This document shows positions 1-6,335 of a stretch of DNA of 6,509 nt, piece after piece (the first letter of the stretch is position 1; each line of letters starts with the position of its first letter). This stretch comes from Gemmatimonadaceae bacterium (GTDB lineage Bacteria; Gemmatimonadota; Gemmatimonadetes; Gemmatimonadales; Gemmatimonadaceae). The DNA lies in assembly GCA_025357975.1 (NCBI GenBank), contig JANYKY010000097.1:1-6509 (forward strand), read 5' to 3'. Both the position numbers and the translations under genes were made by a program. The notes under the pieces are model-generated. The model saw nothing but the letters and a program-made list of their open reading frames with translations, was not told the origin of the DNA and ran no database searches.

Positions 1-1846
1 CCAGGCTCATCAAAGGGCGAATAGCGGCCTACCCAGATTCCGGAGAGTCGCAACCTCCACGGCTTTCCTTGCGGCGCTAAGTCAACGGCTCCAGATCCGA
101 CGTACCTGGCAGTGTTGTAAACCCGAATTCCGTCGAGCGTCACTGGATCCCCGTCACCCTCTTTCGAAGGCGCGGTAATCGATCGATAGCGAGCGTCCAC
201 AAACGTCCAGTTTCCCGATAAGGCGAACATCGTCTGAATGGGCATGCGCAGGTCGAGCTCAATCCCCTGACGGCGGCTTCTCCCACCATTGCTCGATTGT
301 CCGCTGAGGGGATTGAAAGTCTGCTCATTGCTGACGTCCATTCGAAATGCGGCAGCGGTAGCGGAGATCGCGCCGTGATCGAGCTTTAGCCCCGTTTCGT
401 AGGACCATGCCGTGATAGGTGTCAGTGTCGGATCGCTGATAACTCCATCGGTGGACCTGAAACCGCGTGAGATGTTCCCGTAGACCCCGACCGCAGGAAT
501 CACGCGAAGGATCGCGCCGATCTTGGGCGACAAAACGCCATGCGTAGCGGAGACGCTTTCTTCACATGGCGGAGTCGACCGCGTGTTCAGCGCATCGTAC
601 CTGATTCCGGCGTCAACGCGAAACGCCGAAGTAACGTCCATGTGTGATTGCAAAAACAAGTCGCCAGTGATCTGCCTGGCGTCGACGATCGATGCGACAG
701 AGTCACGGTCTCTGAGGGTGCTGAAGAATTCCTGGTAATCAGACTTATCGAGACGTCCCTCGGCGCCAACTGTTATCTCTGCATTCACAAATTCGCGAGT
801 AAACGCCGAAGTGATTCCGTAACCCTGTCGCCTGTCTTCTTCCTCCGTCTGGCTTCCGCTTCCCTCGAACCGACCGCCGGCTGGCGGAACAGTCAGAAAG
901 AGCTGCCACCGACTTTGCGTTGCATAGGCGGTGGTTCGCCAGATGTCCGCGCCACTCAGGTACCTGACGCCGATGCGTTCCTGCGCGCGCCTCTTGTAAC
1001 CGCCATCACTCTCGTTGGAGATAATTCCGTATTGTCGCGTGTCAAACTCATCCTCACTGAGAAATCCGGGCGAGTTCCAGCGCGAGCCCAGAACTTCAAC
1101 TCCTCCATCCACAGCAATTTTCGAATTGAGCTGTCGCACCACGCGTCCGTGACCCTGGAACAAATCGAAATCCGCATTCGGCCGAAAGCCGTTTTCGTGT
1201 GCGACCCGGAGGCCGAGCACGCCGCCGTCCTGGCCGTGATCGAATCCGGTGAGCAGCATCCCTTCTCCCCGGCCATACGATCCGCCGGTGAGTGTGGCTT
1301 CTGTCCCGTGCATTCGTTCGAGAGTTCGCACGTTGACTACACCGGCGAGTGCGAAGTTGCCGAATAGAGCGCTTGACGGACCACGGATGACGTCGATGTC
1401 CTGCACGCCTCCGGGGAAGAGAACGGTCCAGTCGTTGTAACCCTCGCCTGCCCGTTGATCGGCTCGTTGACGGGCACTCCGTCGATCCACAGCGCGAGGT
1501 CAGTCGAGTGGTCCGAGCTGAAGCCGCGCAGCGAGGCATCAGATGCGAAACCGGGACCCTGTCCCTGCTGATGGACCTCGAGTCCAGCGGCTTGACGAAG
1601 CAGCTCGTAAGTGCTCGTCGCCGGTGTCTGGCGAATGATGTCTGCCGAGACGTTCGTCGCACCGACGGGTTGTTCGCGGCGTGATGCGGCGCCAGTCACG
1701 GTCACTGGTGTGATCGTGTGAATTTTGATCGAGTCGTGCGCAGCCGTATCGGCCGGAGTGCTTTGCGCGAACGAAATGCTGCTGAGGACACACGTGCAGA
1801 CGCACGCGATGAACGGCGACACGCGGCCGCCATACTTGAATAGCAT
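1..1846 (-). CDS. TonB-dependent outer-membrane receptor, 3' end beyond window, one frameshift
   Basis: Outer-membrane beta-barrel that would import a metal complex or similar ligand using TonB energy. The ATG at 1846 is preceded by a good ribosome site (GTGGAG at 1852-1857). Residues 1-28 are a signal peptide with a hydrophobic core and probable cleavage after SFA. A TonB-box-like stretch (TITPVTVTG, about 44-52) follows, then the plug with LRGFSS (106-111) and LWIDGVPVNEP (119-129). After A134 the frame breaks near 1443. Adding one base restores the family pattern GYNDWTVLFPGG, then VIRGPSSALFGNFA, and the frame stays open to position 1 with typical barrel text (NISRGFRS, SYETGLKLD, RRQGIELDLRM). 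About 615 codons are visible and the last strands lie beyond the edge. It is third in the minus-strand set, 67 bp after the His/Cys-rich gene. The family call is firm; the ligand cannot be read from sequence, though its neighbours suggest metal. The break may be a real mutation or a sequencing indel. Confidence 0.9.
1441..1447 (-). other. Frameshift site in the TonB receptor gene (one base missing)
   Basis: On the minus strand GCG (A134) is followed by AG and then the in-phase codons GGT TAC AAC GAC TGG. Only two bases stand where a codon is expected, so one base is missing next to a GGG run. The upstream frame ends about 36 codons later in unrelated residues, while the downstream frame carries conserved plug sequence at once. 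Confidence 0.85.
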
Positions 1847-1913
1847 TTGGACTCCACTTGGGTTTGAAGTGGCTCGAAACGAGCCGGACGCGCCCGACGT
1901 GAGCGCGGCGCAA

Positions 1914-2273
1914 TTAGACGAAGCGGAGTTGGGGCGGGCCTATGGAAGGGGGATATAGATGCTTCGGAGCCGTCGCGGCAGAGGCCGTGCGGGCTGGCGA
2001 AAAAGCTGGGTCGTCGATCGCGACTGCAGTATCGACCGAGGCCGCAACCTGGGGTATGACGACGTTCGCGGTGGAGCAACAGGCCCCGGCACACGTACAG
2101 TGGTGCCCTGCGTGCTCAGGTACACTGTGGCCTGGCATCGAGCTGTGCGCGCCACGTTGCGCGTGGCCATCATGAACCGCGCATAGATGCAGCTGCGCCG
2201 GCTCGCCCAAGAAAAAAGCGAACCAGACCAATAACCACATCGAGATAACGCGAGGCAACGAGGTCCGGTGCAT
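1914..2273 (-). CDS. Exported His/Cys-rich small protein, possible periplasmic metal binder
   Basis: A 119-residue protein of no family I can name with confidence. It starts with a short basic segment and a hydrophobic stretch (about residues 9-23, ISMWLLVWFAFFLG), so it is probably exported or membrane-anchored. The stretch 29-66 is dense in metal ligands: H29, C31, H34, H37, H43, H49, H54, H57, H58, C59, C61, C65 and C66, including a GHHCTCAGACC cluster. The remainder (67-119) is Ala/Pro-rich and looks disordered. The ATG at 2273 is chosen because the hydrophobic segment follows it directly; no strong ribosome site is visible, and the frame is open further upstream (to 2411, overlapping the end of the CDF gene), so a longer form or a start at M12 is possible. 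It lies 91 bp after the CDF gene and 67 bp before the receptor, probably in one transcript. Role inferred: handing over or buffering a soft or borderline metal. It faintly recalls DUF2946-type His/Cys proteins, but this is not established. Confidence 0.6.
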   Translation of the reverse strand: MHRTSLPRVISMWLLVWFAFFLGEPAQLHLCAVHDGHAQRGAHSSMPGHSVPEHAGHHCTCAGACCSTANVVIPQVAASVDTAVAIDDPAFSPARTASAATAPKHLYPPSIGPPQLRFV

Positions 2274-2364
2274 GTGTTCGAAAGTAGAGAACAATCGAAG
2301 CCACGACCAGCGTTGGCACTGAGCTTTCCGAACTCGGTTGCGCGCGGTATGCGCCCAACTCGAA

Positions 2365-3432
2365 TCAATGAGAGTGCGAACCAGCCGGCTCTTCTGCCGT
2401 CCCTTCGACATGATGATGGTATTCTTCGCCCGGCTCCGTCGCGGGATCGACGTGAATCGTGACGCCTGAAAGAAACTTTAAGTGGTCGCCCATTTCCTGC
2501 TCGACGCGCTTCGCAAGTTCGTGCCCTTCCTTGACGGAGATTTGCGGGTCAACGGAGATGCTCACCTCAGTGCGCAGAGTGTGACCAATCCAACGAGCAC
2601 GCACATCTGAGACGCCTTCTACGCCCTCGACGTGCGATGCGGCGTGCCGAACCTCGTCGAGCACCTCGGGCTCGACTCCGTCGAGCATCCTCGAAAAAAC
2701 AAGTTTGACGGATTGCCAAACGATGCCAAGAATGGCAACCGTAATGAGCAAACCGATAATCGGATCGGCTTTCGGGAAGCCAAAGTAGACACCGATTGCT
2801 CCGGCCAGAACAGCGAGGCTTGTCCAGCCGTCTGTCCGAGCGTGATATCCGTCAGCTATGAGGGCGGCGCTTCCAATTTCCTTACCCACGCGGATGCGGA
2901 ACACCGCCACGAGCTCGTTGCCGAGGAAACCGACTATCGATGCAACGACGATGGCTCCAAGGTGACTTACACTTTGGGGGTGAAGCAGGCGGTGAACTGC
3001 CTGATAGAAGGCAACGCCGGCGCTCGCGAATATCGTGAGAACCACAGCAAGTCCCGCCAGATCCTCGACACGTCCGAAACCATAGGTGAAGCGGCGCGTT
3101 GCGGCTCGCTTGGCAAACAGGAAAGCGATGCCGAGAGGGATTGCCGTACTCGCGTCTCCAAAATTGTGAATCGTATCTGCAAGAAGGGCAACGCTATGGG
3201 AAAGGAAAACCACAGCGAGCTGGATCGTCGCGGTGAGGAACAGACCGATAAATCCCCACTTGACTGCCCAGATACCCCGCTCGTTGGTCGAAATCGACGG
3301 GTCAACGGAACCATGGGTGTGACCGTGGGCCCCCGTATCTACGCGGGCTTGCACGCGGACATTGTCGTGTCCATGGTGGTCGCCGTGATCATGATCGTGC
3401 ACCGGACGCTTCTCATTCAATTCCAATCCCAC
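2365..3432 (-). CDS. Cation diffusion facilitator (CDF) divalent metal exporter
   Basis: Inner-membrane metal/proton antiporter that expels Zn-like divalent cations from the cytoplasm; 355 residues, a usual CDF length. The N-terminus is His-rich (HDHDHGDHHGHD, 12-23, and HGHTHG, 36-41) and precedes six predicted membrane helices between about 55 and 245. TM2 carries H89xxxD93 (HNFGD) and TM5 carries H197xxxD201 (HARTD), the paired HD/HD transport site of ZitB/CzcD/ZnT-type members rather than the DD/HD site of YiiP. The family signature YGFGRVEDLAGL follows TM2. The C-terminal cytoplasmic domain (about 250-330) has the fold's typical VxDVRARWIG and SVKEGHELA sequences, and a second His cluster ends the protein (YHHH, SHSH). 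Start is GTG at 3432, the first start after an in-frame stop, with AGGAGGG close upstream. It is first in the minus-strand set. Zn, Co or Ni specificity is inferred from the motif only. Confidence 0.96.
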   Translation of the reverse strand: MGLELNEKRPVHDHDHGDHHGHDNVRVQARVDTGAHGHTHGSVDPSISTNERGIWAVKWGFIGLFLTATIQLAVVFLSHSVALLADTIHNFGDASTAIPLGIAFLFAKRAATRRFTYGFGRVEDLAGLAVVLTIFASAGVAFYQAVHRLLHPQSVSHLGAIVVASIVGFLGNELVAVFRIRVGKEIGSAALIADGYHARTDGWTSLAVLAGAIGVYFGFPKADPIIGLLITVAILGIVWQSVKLVFSRMLDGVEPEVLDEVRHAASHVEGVEGVSDVRARWIGHTLRTEVSISVDPQISVKEGHELAKRVEQEMGDHLKFLSGVTIHVDPATEPGEEYHHHVEGTAEEPAGSHSH

Positions 3433-3435
3433 AAT

Positions 3436-3442
3436 CCCTCCT
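3436..3442 (-). promoter_or_regulatory. Ribosome binding site for the CDF gene, supports GTG start
   Basis: Minus-strand AGGAGGG lies three bases upstream of GTG at 3432. An in-frame TGA stands just upstream (3444-3442), so no longer product is possible. The spacing is slightly short; a TTG at 3426 would have about ten bases and is the only competing start. Confidence 0.65.
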
Positions 3443-3485
3443 CACGAATACCACCAAGTGGCGCAAGCCACAGCAAATAGAATAT

Positions 3486-3516
3486 ACTATACTGGAGTAT
3501 ACACAAATCCAAACAA
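3486..3516 (-). promoter_or_regulatory. Possible minus-strand promoter for the CDF gene
   Basis: On the minus strand TTGTTT (3516-3511) and TATAGT (3491-3486) are separated by 19 bases. The -10 element overlaps one arm of the dyad, so a bound repressor would block it. The long spacer could point to a MerR-type promoter, but the dyad is not centred in the spacer. This is a weak, consensus-based guess. No equally good pair was found for the plus strand. Confidence 0.25.
3488..3501. promoter_or_regulatory. Perfect 6-2-6 inverted repeat, candidate metalloregulator operator
   Basis: TATACT-GG-AGTATA is a perfect dyad with a two-base spacer, and the left arm is also repeated in overlap just before it (TATACT at 3483-3488). 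It sits midway between two divergent metal-transport gene sets, which is where a dimeric repressor of the DtxR/MntR, Fur or ArsR type would act. The assignment to a regulator family is not possible from the motif, and no regulator gene lies in the window. Confidence 0.5.
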
Positions 3517-3558
3517 ATTATTGTCTCGAACCAACTATTGGAATTGTCTTCACACAAG

Positions 3559-3903
3559 ATGACCGTGGGGGAGGCAATCGCTCGCATCGCGGCTGGTGCA
3601 TTCAGGCGCGGATTAATGGTCGGCGTGCTGGCTGGATTGCTTGCCGCGGTCTTGACGGCTAGCCTGGCCCCGGTGTCAATTCTCGTACTTCTCATAGCCA
3701 CAATGTCAGTAGCGCGCGCCTCAACTCCTGGTAATGCGCTAATTCAGGGGATGGCAGGATGGCTCGCATTCGACTTGGTTGGGCATACGCTTGGCGCCCT
3801 CCCATTCAACGGACACAGTGAAACGACTCTCTTGGTCACTCTTCTATTGATAAGCAGCACGGCCGTTCTCGGGAGCGTTGCTTCCCTCGGTCGACGTGAA
3901 TGA
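3559..3903 (+). CDS. Small multi-span membrane protein of unknown function, coupled to Nramp
   Basis: A 114-residue protein I do not recognise. After a short amphipathic start (MTVGEAIARIAAGAFRRG) it is almost all hydrophobic, with probable helices at about 19-35, 38-52, 60-79 and 89-109, that is three or four spans, and it ends in GRRE. A conserved-looking polar spot is D72/H76 inside the third span. No catalytic or metal-binding motif is evident. The ATG at 3559 is preferred over the in-frame TTG at 3538; neither has a clear ribosome site, and a start at M20 (3616) cannot be excluded. Its stop overlaps the Nramp start as ATGA (3900-3903), so translation is probably coupled and the two proteins may work together, for instance as an accessory subunit. 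That role is inference from position only. Confidence 0.7.
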   Translation: MTVGEAIARIAAGAFRRGLMVGVLAGLLAAVLTASLAPVSILVLLIATMSVARASTPGNALIQGMAGWLAFDLVGHTLGALPFNGHSETTLLVTLLLISSTAVLGSVASLGRRE

Positions 3904-5219
3904 CTGATTCTTCCGAAGTCGACGCGAGAGAGTCACAGCGGCGTCAGGCCCAACGTGAAGAGCCTCGTCCGCCAGGCATTCGTGCCTTCTGGAAGTCACT
4001 CGGGCCCGGAATCGTAGCGGGCGCTGCAGACGACGATCCATCAGGGATTGCAACCTATTCGATAGCCGGAGCTCAGTACGGCACGTCGCTCCTCTGGATG
4101 TCGTTGTTCACGTGGCCGTTGATGATGGCCGTGCAGACGATGTGCGCACGAATTGGAATGGTCACGGGGCGCGGCATCGCAGGTGCGCTCAGGCACAAGT
4201 TCCCAAGGCCAGTTCTTGTTGCGGCGGCATGCGCTTTATTCATCGCAAATACGATCAACGTTGGAGCCGACCTCACTGGTATGGCTGATGCTGGTGAGCT
4301 GCTGACTGGAATCAGCTCGCACATCTGGGTTATCGCCCTCGGTCTCGGTATTGCGATTGCCACCGTTCGCCTTCGATACCAGACTATCGCCAACGGCTTG
4401 AAATGGTTGGCTCTGGTACTCCTCGCCTACGTCGTTACCGCGCTATACGTCGGTCCAAAATGGTCCGTTGTCGCCCATGACACGCTCATTCCCAGCATTC
4501 CCGCGAGTGGCGGAGCGTGGGCTACTATCGTCGCCATCCTCGGCACGACCATCAGTCCGTACCTGTTCTTCTGGCAGGCCTCACAGGAGGTAGAAGTCGA
4601 GAAAGCGCTTGGACGACGGCGTGTTGCCGATCGGCAAGGCGCGGATGCCCACGAGATCCGGCTGCGCAAGTTTGATGTGGGCATCGGCACCTTTTTTTCG
4701 AACGTTGTAATGTTTTTTATCATCCTTACGACGGCGCTTACGCTGCATCGCGCCGGGCTTACTCATCTCGAGACTTCGCGCCAGGTATCTGAAGCTCTTA
4801 CGCCGCTCGCCGGCCGTTTCGCCTCACTACTCTACACCGTGGGCCTTCTTGGCACGGGGGCGCTCGCCATTCCGACATTGAGTGGTTCGGCTGCGTATGC
4901 GTTCGCGGAAGTTTTCGACTGGAGACAAGGAATCGATGAGCCTTACAATCGCGCCCCGGGCTTCTACGCAGCCTTCGTCATCTCAGTCATCATCGGTATT
5001 GGATTGAACTTCGCGTCAGTGAATCCGGTCAGTGCTCTCTACTGGACCGCCGTGATCAACGGACTTCTCGCGCCGTTCCTGCTGGTGGGGATCTTGATCG
5101 CTGCGTCCGACTCCACGTTGATGCAGGGACAACCAAGCTCTATGCTGGGCCGGGGCGTCGTAGCCGCGACTGCGATCGTGATGTTCGCTGCGGCGATTGG
5201 GATGTTTGTCTTTCATTGA
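3900..5219 (+). CDS. Nramp (SLC11) family transporter with non-canonical metal site
   Basis: Inner-membrane proton-linked importer fold of the Nramp/MntH superfamily, 439 residues. A charged cytoplasmic N-terminus (1-30) leads into TM1, LGPGIVAGAADDDPSG (34-49). Canonical Nramps have DPGN here; this one keeps D46-P47 but has S48-G49. TM6 reads GTTISPYLFFWQASQ (215-229), with S219-P220-Y221 replacing the canonical MPH, so the Met that ligates Mn/Fe is absent. Other matches include ANTINVGADLTGMADA (116-131), RKFDVGIGTFFSNV (256-269) and ALYWTAVINGLLAPF (379-393). A hydrophilic loop at about 230-256 is rich in Arg and Glu. Such sites belong to an outlying Nramp branch; Nramp-related Mg transporters also depart from the DPGN/MPH motifs, so Mg or another hard cation is as plausible as Mn. 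The ATG lies in an ATGA overlap with the preceding gene. A damaged paralogue converges from the right. The symbol mntH is withheld on purpose. Confidence 0.94.
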   Translation: MTDSSEVDARESQRRQAQREEPRPPGIRAFWKSLGPGIVAGAADDDPSGIATYSIAGAQYGTSLLWMSLFTWPLMMAVQTMCARIGMVTGRGIAGALRHKFPRPVLVAAACALFIANTINVGADLTGMADAGELLTGISSHIWVIALGLGIAIATVRLRYQTIANGLKWLALVLLAYVVTALYVGPKWSVVAHDTLIPSIPASGGAWATIVAILGTTISPYLFFWQASQEVEVEKALGRRRVADRQGADAHEIRLRKFDVGIGTFFSNVVMFFIILTTALTLHRAGLTHLETSRQVSEALTPLAGRFASLLYTVGLLGTGALAIPTLSGSAAYAFAEVFDWRQGIDEPYNRAPGFYAAFVISVIIGIGLNFASVNPVSALYWTAVINGLLAPFLLVGILIAASDSTLMQGQPSSMLGRGVVAATAIVMFAAAIGMFVFH

Positions 5220-5252
5220 TGGATCTCACACGTCGCACGCAGGAATGACTTT

Positions 5253-5351
5253 ATGAATGGATCTGGACGCGCCAACGGGCCTCGCGCTGACTGGATACTC
5301 TTTCTAGCAATTGCCACCATTGCACTGTTATTGATGATTGTCGGCCGATGA
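5253..5351 (+). CDS. Candidate 32-residue single-span membrane protein
   Basis: A short frame starts at ATG 5253, 33 bp after the Nramp stop, with AGGA at 5241-5244 at proper distance. The product begins with a polar segment (MNGSGRANGPRA) and then forms one membrane span (DWILFLAIATIALLLMIVGR), ending in Gly-Arg. The polar-then-hydrophobic layout, the ribosome site and the position directly after a transporter fit a small membrane regulator or subunit. Against it: at this size an open frame can occur by chance, and no homologue can be claimed. Its stop lies only 13 bp from the stop of the converging gene. Confidence 0.45.
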   Translation: MNGSGRANGPRADWILFLAIATIALLLMIVGR

Positions 5352-5941
5352 TCATCGCGGCAACCTAAAAAACGAACATCGCGATCGCCGCTGCAAACAT
5401 CGCGACAGTGGTAACTCCAACTGCGAGTCGGCCGAGCCATGAGCTTGGCTGGCCGTTCATGAGGGTTTCGTCGGAAGCCGCAATCAAAATCCCGAGCAGC
5501 AGGAATGGTGCAAGCAGCCCGTTAATTACAGCCGTCCAGTAGAGTGCTTTCACCGGGTTGATATTTGCGAAATCCATCGCGACCCCGAGCGCCATTGCGA
5601 TGATGACAACGATGTAGAATGCCCTCGCGCGCGCGAATTTTTCATCGATACCGTGGGCCCAGCCGAACGTCTCGGCGAACGCATAAGCGGCTGAGCCAGA
5701 GAGCGTTGGGGTTGCCAAGGCACCAAGGCCGAGCAGGCCGGCAGTGTAGAGGATCGTGGCGAATGGTCCGGCGAACGGTCGGAGTGCTGAGGCAACCTGG
5801 GCGCTCGTTTCCAGGTTGGTTACACCGGCTTTATGCAGCGTGAGTGCAGTGGTGAGAATAATGAAGAACATGGCGACATTAGAGAAAAATGTTCCGACCC
5901 CGACGTCAAATTTTCGACGCGTAATTTCACCCTTTGTTGCG

Positions 5942-5950
5942 TCCCTTCGC
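5942..5950 (-). other. Single-base frameshift in the second Nramp gene
   Basis: Minus-strand GCGCGAAGGGACGCAACAAA changes phase here: upstream reads ...VDTHSLREG, downstream reads DATKGEITRRKFDVG. One added base near the GAAGGG run would join the two parts into a loop like that of the intact copy. Confidence 0.8.
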
Positions 5951-6328
5951 GCAACGAGTGTGTGTCGACCATCGCTTTCTCTTCTTCTACTTCCTGCGAC
6001 GCCTGCCAGAAAAACAGGTAAGGGCTGATTGTCGTCCCGAGGATCGCCACTACGGTTGCCCAGACTCCACCGCCGCGGGGCATGGTGGGCATGAGCGTGT
6101 CATGCGCAACCGTCGACCAGTGAGGGCCGACGAGAAAGGCCGTGATTACGTAGGCAAACAGGACGAGTGCGAGCCATTTCAAGAGGATCGCAACAACTGC
6201 GTAACGGAGGTGAATCGTCGCCCATCCGATGAGCACTCCAAAGATCATCACCCAGACGTGGGAGCTGATTCCCGAAAGGATCTCTGCCGCGTCGGCCATT
6301 CCAGACAGGTCCGAGCCGATGTTGATCG

Positions 6329-6335
6329 TGTGGGT
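6329..6335 (-). other. Deletion junction in the second Nramp gene (about 209 bp lost)
   Basis: On the minus strand GAC GAC GAC CC joins directly to ACACGATCAAC. By alignment to the intact paralogue this removes everything from the third base of the P47 codon to the first base of the N117 codon, if the copies were collinear. The loss includes the DPSG half of the TM1 metal site and shifts the frame. Confidence 0.8.

Larger units (their letters stand above)
3433..3558. promoter_or_regulatory. Divergent intergenic control region, AT-rich
   Basis: This is the only gap of notable size between oppositely oriented genes here, and it must hold the start signals for both the CDF-receptor set and the membrane protein-Nramp set. 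Its core (about 3471-3540) is clearly richer in A and T than the GC-rich genes on both sides and contains the dyad described separately. I see no riboswitch-like structure such as an M-box or yybP-ykoY element, though the space is short. Confidence 0.7.

Noticed and set aside
648..1367. Open frame of 239 codons on the plus strand
   Set aside because: It lies wholly antisense to the TonB receptor, whose minus-strand translation carries clear family motifs through the same bases; the plus-strand product shows no domain-like pattern.
1096..1662. 188-codon minus-strand Arg-rich frame
   Set aside because: Shifted frame of the receptor gene; composition typical of an out-of-frame reading of GC-rich DNA.
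1940..2368. 142-codon minus-strand frame overlapping the CDF stop by ATGA
   Set aside because: The overlap looked like translational coupling, but the product is Arg/Ser/Pro-rich without a signal or motif, while the other frame has an export segment and a His/Cys cluster. Not fully excluded.
2632..3480. Open frame of 282 codons on the plus strand
   Set aside because: It is antisense to the CDF gene, has low-complexity polar composition and no recognisable motif. It follows from the codon bias of the real gene.
3433..3558. Mg or Mn riboswitch (M-box, yybP-ykoY) upstream of the Nramp set
   Set aside because: No set of paired stems or conserved riboswitch core is visible and the space before the first gene is too small once the promoter is allowed for.
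3538..3558. TTG start at 3538 for the 114-residue membrane protein
   Set aside because: No ribosome site before the TTG, and ATG 3559 gives a more normal amphipathic start; the choice is provisional.
5344..5370. Palindrome as a bidirectional terminator
   Set aside because: CGATGATCATCG can form only a very short stem around a GATC loop; the nearby run of A lies on the wrong side for a minus-strand terminator and no T run follows on the plus strand.
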